The position numbers and the translations under genes were made by a program. The notes under the pieces are model-generated. The model was not told the DNA's origin, searched no databases, and saw only the letters and a program-made list of their open reading frames with translations. Shown piece by piece: positions 40,751 through 49,730 of a stretch of DNA of 64,000 nucleotides. Position 1 is the stretch's first letter; every line of letters starts with the position of its first letter. The stretch spans positions 372,001 to 436,000 of the forward strand of contig NZ_CP034930.1 in NCBI RefSeq assembly GCF_004014855.1, read 5' to 3'. This DNA is from Apibacter raozihei. Lineage in GTDB: Bacteria; Bacteroidota; Bacteroidia; Flavobacteriales; Weeksellaceae.

Positions 40751-43580
40751 TCCTAAGTGGCTTTTGTTTATAAACAGCCTACCTGTAATTATATTGTTTA
40801 TTCTTCTGAAAAATAACTATGATACAATTCTAAGCCTTCTTGATGAGTCATCAATAAAAACGGCTCATTATATAGGCACATTCTTATTACTCATAGGAAT
40901 AGTAAATCTGATTTATGCACTATTCAGCATTTTCAAAAAAAAGAAAGTTTCTTTATATTGTGGTATTTTCTCACTTATAATCAATATTTTGTTTCTATAT
41001 ATTTTCACACAATACTTCAGGGATATTTTCCTGTTTTCAATTCCCCAATGGATGATTTCTGAATATATACAACTTTATCCCTGGACTTTTCTAATGCCTT
41101 CTCTTTTTTATTCTTTATTAGTAATTGTGCTACGACTTACACCTGAAAATAAAACTTACAGTGTTTGGCAAAGTTTTTTATATGCTGTACTGATTCCTGT
41201 TTTCTGGTTTTTAATTATTCAAGTAATTATTCCTCTACGACTAAATTTGCCTTACAATTTCAGCGAACATCTTACCATAGTCTTTATCATTGTTACTATA
41301 CTTTTATTCTTTTTTTTACTGATACGGGGAATTTATATTCTTACCTTAAGAAAAAATGAACTATGGAAAAAATATGAATTACTATGGAAAATTCCTGTCG
41401 CTTTAATTTTACCTCTTCTAGGGTTGTATATTAATAATTCTGAATTTAAACATTGGAATTGGACCTTATTTAATCAAAAAGGAGGTATTTTTGGAGATTT
41501 CAATAGTCTATGGTTTTATATTCTGGCAATCATTAATGGATCTTTGATTTGTATTCCTGATGCAAAAAAAACCAACACCCGATTGCTTCTTTTTCTAGGA
41601 AAAAGTATAACCTTTGCTTATACCTTGTACTTTTTTCTAGTATTTATTCCTTTTCTCCCTTTATCCATATTTGCTATAGTCATTTTGGGTCTCGGTTTTT
41701 TACTACTCACTCCTCTTATTTTATTTATTCTCTATATTCATGAACTATCTAAAGATTTCCTATTTCTACAACAATATTATTCAAAAAATATTCTTCGAAT
41801 AACTTCTTTCTTAGCATTCTTACTCATACCCACATTCATTACTATTGTTTACCTAAACGACCGTAAAAATCTAAATGAAGCACTAGATTATGTATATCAT
41901 CCGGATTATTCACAAGAATACTCTATTGATACTCAATCTTTATCTAAATCACTTCAAACAATCAAGTATTATAAACAAAAAAACAACAATACATTACTAA
42001 GTACTAGCAATATACCCTATTTATCTTCTTATTTTAATTGGTTGGTATTAGATAATCTTACACTTAGTGATACTAAAATCGATTATTTAGAACAAATATT
42101 TTTCGGATATAATAAAGATGAAAACAGGGGTATTGCACAAAACACTTTTATCCCTACTCTATCTAAAGACTCTGTAAAAATTTCAAATATTGAAGTCAAG
42201 AGCCATTTTGATATTCAACAAAAAGCATGGAAAAGCTCAGTTGACTTTAAAATTACCAATTATACAAATTCTAGAACGGCAGAATACCAAACCTTTTTTG
42301 AACTTCCAGCTGGTTGTTGGATAAGTAATTATTATCTATATGTAAACGATCGAAAAGAATCAGGGATTTTAGCTGAAAAAAAATCTGCTTTATGGGTTTA
42401 TTCGCAAATTGTTAATTATAGACAAGATCCGGGGATTTTGTATTATCTTACAGGAAATAAAATTGCTTTTCGGGTTTTTCCATTTTTAGAAAATGAAACA
42501 CGAAAAACAGGGATAGAGTTTATACATAAGGACCCCATACAATTGTCTATTGACGGACATGCTATTCAGTTAGGGAAAGTTCAGTATAACAACCAACTTA
42601 TTGAAAGTGCTAATAAAAATATTCTATACATTCCTGCCGAAAGAAAACAGTTTCTTTCTAAGGTGCAAAGAAAACCTTATTATCATTTTATTATTGATAT
42701 TTCCTCGGACAGCAAACAGGCTAAAAACAACTATATACAAAGAATTGAATCTTTGCTTTCCAGAAATTATTTAGACGTATCTAAGACTCGAATATCTTTA
42801 GTAAACAGCTATATTTCTCCAGTATATTCTGCTAATGATAATTGGCCAAATGTCCTAAAAAATGAACATAATAAAGGGGGATTTTTTTTAGACAGGGCTA
42901 TTAAGAGTCTTCTTGTTAATACTTACCTGAAAACAGAAGAAATATATCCTATCATAGTGATAGTTACAGACAGTTTAGAAAATGCTATTATTGAAAATAA
43001 TTTCGCAGATCTATCTTTTACTTTTCCTGAAAGTTCTATTTTTTATCATTTAGATAAAAATGGAGTTTTAAATTCCCATTCATTAATTTCAAATCCTAAA
43101 ATTATCTTAGAAAGAAATATTTATCCTGATTTTACCGCTGAAGTACTTGCTTACCCAAACGTTGAAAAACCGATTGGTTATTTGACAGATGATGATTCTG
43201 CCTGCTATTTATTAAAGAAAGAAATGATTTCACTTAATGAAGCTGAACTTAAAGCAAAAGACTGGAACTCTTCTCTGGAGATCCAAGGAGTGTGGATGTC
43301 ACAGATAATAAACCCTAAAGCATTTAAAGAAAACTCGACTCAACTTGTAAAATACAGCTTTCTCGCTAAAATTATGAACCCCGCCACCTCTTTTATAGTT
43401 GTAGAAAACGAGGCTCAAAAAGCAGTATTGAAAAATAAACAAAATCAGGTATTAAAATCAAACCAAGCTCTTGACTTTGATGATGAAACCGAACGTATGA
43501 GCGAACCAGGAATCATTTTACTTTTTATTTTTCTATTAATTTTTATATTGATCAAAAAAAAGAAAGTCAGACTCAATTGA
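40734..43580 (+). CDS. MSEP-CTERM sorting-signal protein with VIT domain (XrtK substrate)
   Basis: A 948-residue protein. Residues 1-380 hold roughly ten membrane helices. Residues about 470-620 form a vault/inter-alpha-trypsin (VIT)-like domain (ASPKDSV-type strands; YNYRQDPGILYY-like loop; IAFRVFPFLENETRK). Next is a vWA-like region (YHFIIDISSDSKQAKNNY) whose usual DxSxS metal site is altered. The C-terminus is the sorting signal: MSEP at residues 922-925, a hydrophobic helix IILLFIFLLIFILI and the basic tail KKKKVR. The gene overlaps xrtK by 17 bp and ends inside a 42-bp palindromic terminator. Family recognition is firm; its physiological role is unknown. Confidence 0.88.
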   Translation: MKNLLNPKWLLFINSLPVIILFILLKNNYDTILSLLDESSIKTAHYIGTFLLLIGIVNLIYALFSIFKKKKVSLYCGIFSLIINILFLYIFTQYFRDIFLFSIPQWMISEYIQLYPWTFLMPSLFYSLLVIVLRLTPENKTYSVWQSFLYAVLIPVFWFLIIQVIIPLRLNLPYNFSEHLTIVFIIVTILLFFFLLIRGIYILTLRKNELWKKYELLWKIPVALILPLLGLYINNSEFKHWNWTLFNQKGGIFGDFNSLWFYILAIINGSLICIPDAKKTNTRLLLFLGKSITFAYTLYFFLVFIPFLPLSIFAIVILGLGFLLLTPLILFILYIHELSKDFLFLQQYYSKNILRITSFLAFLLIPTFITIVYLNDRKNLNEALDYVYHPDYSQEYSIDTQSLSKSLQTIKYYKQKNNNTLLSTSNIPYLSSYFNWLVLDNLTLSDTKIDYLEQIFFGYNKDENRGIAQNTFIPTLSKDSVKISNIEVKSHFDIQQKAWKSSVDFKITNYTNSRTAEYQTFFELPAGCWISNYYLYVNDRKESGILAEKKSALWVYSQIVNYRQDPGILYYLTGNKIAFRVFPFLENETRKTGIEFIHKDPIQLSIDGHAIQLGKVQYNNQLIESANKNILYIPAERKQFLSKVQRKPYYHFIIDISSDSKQAKNNYIQRIESLLSRNYLDVSKTRISLVNSYISPVYSANDNWPNVLKNEHNKGGFFLDRAIKSLLVNTYLKTEEIYPIIVIVTDSLENAIIENNFADLSFTFPESSIFYHLDKNGVLNSHSLISNPKIILERNIYPDFTAEVLAYPNVEKPIGYLTDDDSACYLLKKEMISLNEAELKAKDWNSSLEIQGVWMSQIINPKAFKENSTQLVKYSFLAKIMNPATSFIVVENEAQKAVLKNKQNQVLKSNQALDFDDETERMSEPGIILLFIFLLIFILIKKKKVRLN

Positions 43581-43597
43581 GTCTGACTTTCTTTTTT
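43556..43597. terminator. 42-bp perfect palindromic bidirectional terminator
   Basis: Two 21-nt arms (core AAGTCAGACTCAA/TTGAGTCTGACTT) meet without a loop and are flanked by A and T runs on opposite sides. The stop codon of the MSEP-CTERM gene (43578-43580) lies in the right arm. It serves the convergent thiolase gene as well. Confidence 0.9.
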
Positions 43598-43614
43598 ATT
43601 GCATAAATGTTTAT

Positions 43615-44796
43615 CTATAAATTTTCAATAATAATAGCACTCGCTCCTCCTCCTCCATTGCAGATAGCTGCAGCTCCGTATCGGGCATTATTTTGCTTTA
43701 ACACATTGATAAGAGTAACTATTATACGGGAACCACTATTTCCTAATGGATGCCCTAATGATACAGCTCCTCCATTTACATTAACCTTTTCAGAATTTAA
43801 ATTCAGCAGATGTGTATTTGCCAAACCTACTACAGAGAAAGCTTCATTAAATTCAAAATAATCTATATCTTCTAATGACAAGTCGGCTTTTTTAAGAGCT
43901 ACAGGAATTGCTTTGGAAGGAGCTATAGTAAATTTATCGGGCGCACACGATGCATCGCCGTATCCAACTATTTTAGCTAAAGGCTTTAAATTTAATTCCT
44001 TTGCTTTTTCCGCAGTCATTAAAACTAACGCAGAAGCACCGTCATTTAATGTTGACGCATTGGCTGCTGTAACCGTTCCTTCTTTTTGAAAAGCTGCCGA
44101 TAGTTGTTTTAATTTTTCAAAATTAACATTTTTATATTCTTCGTCTTCAGACACAATCACAGGTTCTTTCTTTTTCTGAGGTACAGTTACAGGAATTACC
44201 TCTTCATTAAAACATCCGTTATCCCAGGCATTTTTAGACCTCGTATAAGAAGCAATTGCAAACTCATCCTGTTCTTCTCTTGTAAAATTATATTCTGTAG
44301 CACAGGCATCAGCAAACATACCCATATGAAGCTGGTCATATACATCTACCAATCCGTCTTTCAACAAACCATCTATCATTTTTTGGTCTCCAAATTTATT
44401 ACCGGTTCTGCCATTAGTAACATAGTAGGGAACATTTGACATTGATTCCATTCCTCCGGCAACTACAATTTCGTTATCTTCAGACTGAATAGATTGAGCT
44501 CCGATAATAACAGCTTTCATTCCTGAGGCACAAACTTTATTAACAGCAGTACATGGAACCGTATCCGGTATTCCTGCAATTAAAGAAGCTTGTTTTGCAG
44601 GAGCTTGTCCCAGATTAGCCTGCATGACATTGCCCATAAAAACTTCCTGAACCAACGATTTATTTAATTGTATTTTATTTAATGCACCTTCTATAGCTAC
44701 TGCTCCCAGTTGAGTCGCTGAAAGAGAAGACAAACTTCCTAGAAAACTTCCAATTGGAGTTCGTACAGCTGATACGATAACAATATCTTTTTTCAT
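43615..44796 (-). CDS. Acetyl-CoA C-acetyltransferase (thiolase)
   Basis: A 393-residue biosynthetic-type thiolase. The nucleophilic Cys is in NKVCASGMKAV near residue 88. The His of GGAVSLGHPLGNSGSR lies near 349, and the second catalytic Cys in AAICNGGGGASA near 379. VVSAVRTPIGSF starts the protein. It condenses two acetyl-CoA to acetoacetyl-CoA or runs in reverse in fatty/amino-acid degradation. It is monocistronic and convergent with the MSEP-CTERM gene, sharing its terminator. A -7 box lies at 44844-44837. Confidence 0.93.
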   Translation of the reverse strand: MKKDIVIVSAVRTPIGSFLGSLSSLSATQLGAVAIEGALNKIQLNKSLVQEVFMGNVMQANLGQAPAKQASLIAGIPDTVPCTAVNKVCASGMKAVIIGAQSIQSEDNEIVVAGGMESMSNVPYYVTNGRTGNKFGDQKMIDGLLKDGLVDVYDQLHMGMFADACATEYNFTREEQDEFAIASYTRSKNAWDNGCFNEEVIPVTVPQKKKEPVIVSEDEEYKNVNFEKLKQLSAAFQKEGTVTAANASTLNDGASALVLMTAEKAKELNLKPLAKIVGYGDASCAPDKFTIAPSKAIPVALKKADLSLEDIDYFEFNEAFSVVGLANTHLLNLNSEKVNVNGGAVSLGHPLGNSGSRIIVTLINVLKQNNARYGAAAICNGGGGASAIIIENL

Positions 44797-45116
44797 TTTT
44801 ATTACTTATTTTACCAATTTTTGAGAATAGTTATAACAAATATACAGTATTTAATCAGAAATAAGTAGTACTATTATTAAGAACTCAAAGGTTTACATAA
44901 CTTATTTTACTCTATTTGATTTTAATTATGAATTTTAATCCTATTGAATTTGTTCTCTAAATTGATTAAGTAAACTTAAAATGGTTCACCACTAAAAAAG
45001 AAAATTTTAAATATAAAATAGATCAAAAAATATATAGCGATTCAGATAAAAAATCTTTGATTTATGAATCTATAATTTTATAAATTTATAGTCAGTAACT
45101 TAAAATACATAAATAA
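44797..45116. other. 320-bp intergenic region between thiolase and the DUF981-like gene
   Basis: AT-rich. It holds the thiolase -7 box near 44840 and, near 45041-45072, an imperfect GATTCA/TGAATC inverted repeat. No gene was recognised. Confidence 0.5.
44837..44844 (-). promoter_or_regulatory. Candidate -7 box of the thiolase gene
   Basis: Minus-strand TATATTTG (44844 to 44837) fits TAnnTTTG, 40 bp from the ATG. No -33 TTG was seen. Confidence 0.45.
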
Positions 45117-45825
45117 ATGGATCATTTACATATTGACTGGTCACAACTGCCAACGTATAATACAATTATGGCATTATTCTCCGGAGCTTCTTTGATTTCT
45201 GTTGCTCATACTGGTAAAAAAATGTTAACCGGGGAAGTAAACCCTAAAGGGTGGAGCATTAATTTTTTTGTATTAGGATTTGTTCTTACTTTAACCGGAG
45301 CTCATATGACACTTACCTGGCCGCTAGCTAGATATTTCCCATTCGATAATATCATTTTTGGAGAACCAGTTCTAGCCCTTGGTGTTCTAAATTTAGTACT
45401 TTCTTTTCTCTTTTGGAACAAAGCGGATGAGATACTTCACAGTATTTATCCTTTGCAATATATTTGTAAACTTTTATCTCCTCTAAAAATTATTTTCTAT
45501 GGATTAGGCTTGATGTTAATTAGTATCAGCATAGCGGGTGTAAATTTTGAATTCTTTGCAGCTCCTAAAGAAGAACCTGTATCAGGATATTTTGCAGACT
45601 ATCCATGGCTGGAGGCCTGGGGATTATCTTCTGTTTTCTTTGGAGTGGGTATAGCCGCTTTTTTATCTGCTTATTTTATTACTCATTATCAAAAGCAAAC
45701 AATACAAACCAGCTGGATTGCAATGTTGAATTATCGCTCTTAATGTTACGGGATGGTTCTTCCTGATTTTCGGGGCATTAAACTATTATACTCATATTGG
45801 ATTAATTCTGAAAACCGGCCAATGA
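45117..45825 (+). pseudogene. DUF981-family membrane protein with a frameshift near its C-terminus
   Basis: The first 208 codons (to the stop at 45743) encode a membrane protein of the DUF981 type: YNTIMALFSGASLISVA, GFVLTLTGAHMTLTWPLARYFPFDNIIFGEP, then more helices. Right after TSWIAM the frame is lost. In the +1 frame, through to a TGA at 45823-45825, the sequence reads IIALNVTGWFFLIFGALNYYTHIGLILKTGQ, a natural final membrane helix. Removing one A around 45729-45733 (TTGAATTATC) restores a continuous protein of about 235 residues. So either the gene has a recent 1-bp insertion or the base is a sequencing error. Function of DUF981 proteins is unknown. Confidence 0.75.
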
Positions 45826-45890
45826 TAAAATATTTTTTTTATTTAAAATATAAATATCAATAAATTAAAATATTTTATTTTCAGTAATTA

Positions 45891-45919
45891 TTGAAAGTTT
45901 AGAATTTTTCGTATATTTG
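45891..45919 (+). promoter_or_regulatory. Promoter of gbsR-like gene; -7 box 4 nt before ATG (leaderless mRNA candidate)
   Basis: TTG (45891-45893), an 18-bp spacer and TATATTTG (45912-45919), with the ATG at 45924. Transcription should begin at or next to the start codon. Confidence 0.55.
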
Positions 45920-45923
45920 ATTC

Positions 45924-46424
45924 ATGGAATTAAATGAAGCAAAAGAAAAATATATCAAGACTTGGGGAACTTTAGCCTCACAATGGGGTACTAACAGAAC
46001 CATGGCCCAGATTCATGCACTTTTACTTATAAGTTCCAAAGTCTTATCTACAGAAGAAATAATGTTAGAGCTTAAAATATCCAGAGGGAATGCTAATACA
46101 AATATTAGGTCTTTGATGGATTGGGGACTCGTAAAAAAAGAATTGATTGCTGGAGACAGGAAAGAATATTTTAAGGCGGAAAAAGACGCTCTTGAAATGT
46201 TTAAGCGAATAGTTAAGGAACGTAAGAAAAGAGAATTAGAATCAATCATTCAGACTATGGATGAACTTCAAATCATTGATGATCAATCAGAGGAAGGAAA
46301 AGAGTTTAAAAAGGTTATTGGAGATATTCATAGCGTTACTAAGAAGTCTAACCGTATTATTGAAATAATATTGAAACTAGACAATCACTGGCTTTTTGAA
46401 AGAGTAGTAAAAATACTCAAATAA
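45924..46424 (+). CDS. GbsR/MarR-type transcriptional regulator
   Basis: A 166-residue winged-helix protein of the GbsR/MarR-like family. GTLASQWGTNRTMAQIHALLLISSKVLSTEEIMLEL leads into the recognition helix ISRGNANTNIRSLMDWGLVKKELIAGDRKEYFKAEKDALEM. The C-terminal part is a coiled dimerisation segment (KRELESIIQTMDELQIIDDQ). In Bacteroidetes this family often precedes and controls membrane or DUF2071-type genes. Here a DUF2071 gene starts 30 bp downstream, likely under the same transcript. Confidence 0.82.
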   Translation: MELNEAKEKYIKTWGTLASQWGTNRTMAQIHALLLISSKVLSTEEIMLELKISRGNANTNIRSLMDWGLVKKELIAGDRKEYFKAEKDALEMFKRIVKERKKRELESIIQTMDELQIIDDQSEEGKEFKKVIGDIHSVTKKSNRIIEIILKLDNHWLFERVVKILK

Positions 46425-46454
46425 ATTAATTTATTTAACATTAAATATTACATT

Positions 46455-47162
46455 ATGAGCTTTTTAACCGCAGAATGGAGAAAACTAATTATGGCAAATT
46501 ATATAATTCCTAAAGAATTAGTTACTCCTTATCTTCCTAAAGGAACAGAAATAGACACCTGGAATAACAACTGCTACGTAAGTTTGGTTGGCTTTATGTT
46601 TTTAAACACTAAAGTTTTAGGTATAAAAATACCTTATCACATTAACTTTGAAGAAGTAAACTTACGTTTTTATGTAAAACGCAAAGAGGATAATTCAATA
46701 AAAAGAGGTGTTGTTTTTATAAAAGAAATTGTACCCAAAGCCGCTATAACGCTAGTAGCTAATAATTTATATAAAGAAAACTACGAAACACAAAAAATGA
46801 ATCATCAATGGGATATTTCAGATAAATTAAATATTTCTTATCAATGGAAAGCTAAAAAAGAATGGCAAAGTATGGAAGTTACGGCATTGAATACACCACA
46901 AATTATGGAGAAAAACTCTGAAGCTGAATTTATAGCTGAACATTATTGGGGATACGCAGAAATTAACAAAAATAAAACCATGGAATACGAAGTGACTCAC
47001 CCCAGATGGAAAACTTACCCTATAGAAAACTATTCTATTCAAGTTGATTTTACTAAAGTTTACGGCAATGAGTTTGCCCTGCTGAATTCTATACAACCAG
47101 CATCTGTATTTCTTATTGAAGGTTCTGAAATTACAATAGAAAAAAATAAAATTACATCTTAG
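46455..47162 (+). CDS. DUF2071 family protein (YqjF-like)
   Basis: A 235-residue cytosolic protein starting MSFLTAEWRKLIMANYIIPKELVTPYLPKGTEIDTW, followed by YVSLVGFMFLNTKVLGIKIPYHINFEEVNLRFYVK and PRWKTYPIENYSIQVDF. These are conserved segments of the YqjF/DUF2071 acetoacetate-decarboxylase-like barrel. No biochemical function is established. It is probably co-transcribed with the GbsR-like regulator. Its 3' end overlaps the convergent DUF4184 gene by 11 bp, leaving no room for a separate terminator. Confidence 0.82.
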   Translation: MSFLTAEWRKLIMANYIIPKELVTPYLPKGTEIDTWNNNCYVSLVGFMFLNTKVLGIKIPYHINFEEVNLRFYVKRKEDNSIKRGVVFIKEIVPKAAITLVANNLYKENYETQKMNHQWDISDKLNISYQWKAKKEWQSMEVTALNTPQIMEKNSEAEFIAEHYWGYAEINKNKTMEYEVTHPRWKTYPIENYSIQVDFTKVYGNEFALLNSIQPASVFLIEGSEITIEKNKITS

Positions 47163-47871
47163 CTGGCTTAATAAATTTTGAATAACAGCCAATAACTATG
47201 GTCCCAATAAAAGCAACAAAAATAGGTGTAACTATCATATTTCCAATGGCTAATTTTTCAGGTTCCAGTACAAAGCGTATGCATGTAAAAATAATTGTCC
47301 ATAGGATTAAAAAATGCCAATAATTATTTTCGGATTTTAAATTTAAACACTTATTATCAGGAAGAATTATTATTGACCAGCAAATCAGAATAGCTCCTAA
47401 CAAAGTACTTATATGCTGAAGTAATTTATATACAGGAATATGAGAAACTTCTCCTTGTAAGATACTTAATTTAGTTACAAAATATCCATCAAAATGGGTA
47501 AATGCATCCCAGAACAAATGTGAAAATGTTCCTAACAAAATTGAAAAAATTACTTGAATTTTATGATTTTTCCAATATACAATCCAATTGAAAGATCTAA
47601 ATTTATATACTTTTGATTTGATAAATAAAGGTAAATGATCTATCAAAGGGTTACGAATTAATTGATGATACAGAAAAGCAAACAACAAACATAAAGGTAA
47701 ATCCATATAGAAAATCCCAGCCAGGGTATGACCTTGTTTACCTATCACCTGCATTGATATAAAATACTCAAAATCAGGGCTCATACTTCCCAACACTAAC
47801 CCTGTAAATGAAAAATACTTACAGCTTTTCAAAGGTAAAATTAAAGCCGGATGGCTAAAAGTAAAGGGCAT
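47152..47871 (-). CDS. DUF4184 family membrane protein
   Basis: A 239-residue integral membrane protein. It begins MPFTFSHPALILPL and continues FTGLVLGSMSPDFEYF, both with the His/Asp pattern of the DUF4184 family (metal-dependent hydrolase-like membrane proteins related to YdjM). LLGTFSHLFWDAFTHFDG near residue 115 contributes further His/Asp residues. The function is unknown. It begins one base after the stop codon of the ferredoxin-reductase gene upstream, so they form a two-gene operon, and it overlaps the convergent DUF2071 gene at its 3' end. Confidence 0.82.
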   Translation of the reverse strand: MPFTFSHPALILPLKSCKYFSFTGLVLGSMSPDFEYFISMQVIGKQGHTLAGIFYMDLPLCLLFAFLYHQLIRNPLIDHLPLFIKSKVYKFRSFNWIVYWKNHKIQVIFSILLGTFSHLFWDAFTHFDGYFVTKLSILQGEVSHIPVYKLLQHISTLLGAILICWSIIILPDNKCLNLKSENNYWHFLILWTIIFTCIRFVLEPEKLAIGNMIVTPIFVAFIGTIVIGCYSKFIKPAKM

Positions 47872-48936
47872 TTATTGTTCATCCATATTAATAACCAAAG
47901 CTTCTGACTTAGGCTGAGCTACACAAGTTAATATTTTACCTTCAGAAATATCTTCTTCTGTTAATATTAGATTTTCACCTAGTACTACATCTCCAGAAAT
48001 TTTAATACATTGGCAGGTACCGCAAACTCCGCCTTTACAGGAGAACGGAGCATCAATCCCGCTGTCAAGAAGAGCATCCAGTAAAGAAGAACCATTATTT
48101 ATCCAGTTCATACTACGGGTTTCACCTTCATAAGTGTACGTAACTTTTACCTCTTTCACTGTAGATCTTTGAATTTGTTCATCATAAAAAACTTTCTCAA
48201 TTGGCTCATATAATTCGTAATGAATATTTTTCTTGGGAATCCCATTCCCATAGATAGCATTAGCCAGAGTAACTATCATCTCTTTGGGGCCACAAATCAA
48301 AGCTTCATCCACCTCATCCCAATCCATGATTTGATTAATGATTAGCTCAACTTTGTGTTCATCTAAAATTCCTTTATATAATTTATCTTTAATATCTTGT
48401 TCAGAGTAGAAATGGTGAAGAAAAAAATTTTCAGGATAAGCCTGATGCAATTCTTCTAGCTCATGCTTAAAAATAACTTCTTTTTCGTGAGAATTACCAT
48501 AGAACAAATAAAAATTAACTCCTTTTTCCTTATAGAGTGTATCTTTAATTATACTCATGATAGGAGTAATACCACTGCCTGCAGAAAAAGCTACAATAGT
48601 CCTTTTTTCATTGGGACGGGAAGGTATTCCAAAAGTTCCCATAGGGGCAGAAACGTTTAAAAATGTGCCATTTCTCACATTATCCTGAATATATCCCGAC
48701 ACTAGAGAATGAGAAGTTTTTTTGACTGCTATGGATATATAATTTTCATACGGTGCCGTACATATAGAATACTCCCGCTCTATTATTTCTCCATCAATAG
48801 TAAATTGAAATCTTAAAAACTGACCGGGCTTCCATATAAATACATGTTTTAAATGCTCCGGAACTAATAGGTCAATTTGTAAAGTACTTGAAGTCAACTT
48901 TTTTACATTATGTACTACTAACGAATAAAATTTCAT
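47872..48936 (-). CDS. PaaE-like flavin/2Fe-2S ferredoxin reductase
   Basis: A 354-residue electron-transfer enzyme. The FAD-binding barrel has the EREYSICTAPYEN motif near residue 54. The NAD(P) domain includes IVAFSAGSGITPIMSIIKDTL near 112 and ALICGPKEMI near 222. A C-terminal plant-type 2Fe-2S domain has CKGGVCGTCQC near 300 and a fourth Cys in ILTCVAQP. It would pass electrons from NAD(P)H to an oxygenase or desaturase. No other paa (phenylacetate) genes are visible, so its partner is elsewhere, perhaps a fatty-acid desaturase or hydroxylase. The DUF4184 gene is co-transcribed downstream. Confidence 0.88.
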   Translation of the reverse strand: MKFYSLVVHNVKKLTSSTLQIDLLVPEHLKHVFIWKPGQFLRFQFTIDGEIIEREYSICTAPYENYISIAVKKTSHSLVSGYIQDNVRNGTFLNVSAPMGTFGIPSRPNEKRTIVAFSAGSGITPIMSIIKDTLYKEKGVNFYLFYGNSHEKEVIFKHELEELHQAYPENFFLHHFYSEQDIKDKLYKGILDEHKVELIINQIMDWDEVDEALICGPKEMIVTLANAIYGNGIPKKNIHYELYEPIEKVFYDEQIQRSTVKEVKVTYTYEGETRSMNWINNGSSLLDALLDSGIDAPFSCKGGVCGTCQCIKISGDVVLGENLILTEEDISEGKILTCVAQPKSEALVINMDEQ

Positions 48937-49060
48937 AATTTAACTAAACATTTTCTTTATCCGCTAAAATTAACTATAAAAACAGGTAACAATCAACAAA
49001 TAATAATTAAGTTTTTAAATAAGTCTATAAATGATACATAAAGTTAACATCTGCATCTTA

Positions 49061-49468
49061 TTAATTCTGAGAAGGCATATCCTCTATTGAGATAATACTA
49101 TCTACAATATATTTGGTATATCCTCTCCAAGGCAAAGCTCCAAAATATTCTTTATAATGTAATTTTACATCCTTTCCTGTAACACTCATTAATTTTTGTG
49201 CCAATTCTTTATTTTTTATTGAAAATTCAAATTCATTGGACTGAACACCCCCTGAAACCGGAGATTTGAACCCTGTCTGAATTAGCTTTCCTTCGTAGGT
49301 TTTAAAGAATATTCCTTTATGCATAACATAATTTAATTGGCCTGCTTTGACGCTACTATCTCCATAAGGAAGATAAAAGTACACAAAAAAAGCTCCTATG
49401 CTTACAATGATAATTCCAACTATTATTTTTATTATAGTACTTTTCCAAGTACCCGACTTTTTTTCCAT
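49061..49468 (-). CDS. Small membrane-anchored protein of unknown function
   Basis: A 135-residue protein with one N-terminal membrane helix (IIKIIVGIIIVSIGAFFVYFY, about residues 11-31) after a basic start. An extracytoplasmic domain follows (KTYEGKLIQTGF, EFEFSIKNKELAQKLMSVTGKDVKLHYKEYF). Similar small proteins are conserved in flavobacteria, sometimes mis-annotated as 6-phosphogluconate dehydrogenase. The mature part may form an OB-fold-like beta domain, judging only by its strand pattern. No operon partner is within 120 bp on either side. Confidence 0.65.
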   Translation of the reverse strand: MEKKSGTWKSTIIKIIVGIIIVSIGAFFVYFYLPYGDSSVKAGQLNYVMHKGIFFKTYEGKLIQTGFKSPVSGGVQSNEFEFSIKNKELAQKLMSVTGKDVKLHYKEYFGALPWRGYTKYIVDSIISIEDMPSQN

Positions 49469-49730
49469 ATTATATTTTTAAAAGTATTTAACACAAAATT
49501 CCTGCTATTTTTATTGATAAATAAATAAAATGCAAGATAAGAAATATACTAACTTCTTTAATTCTTTTTAGACGACTATAAAGTAATAAAAAAGTAGCTT
49601 TGAAGAGTTATGGAAGTAGCTACCATATATTATATATTTTGTTGTAAAATCACAGCTCAACACCTTTTATAAAACATTGCAATTTATTTATATACAATAT
49701 AACCAGAATTATCATTTAATATGGCATTAC

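Noticed and set aside
47872-48936. Phenylacetate degradation (paa) cluster
   Set aside because: Only the reductase-like gene is present; no epoxidase, ligase or ring-opening genes in the window.
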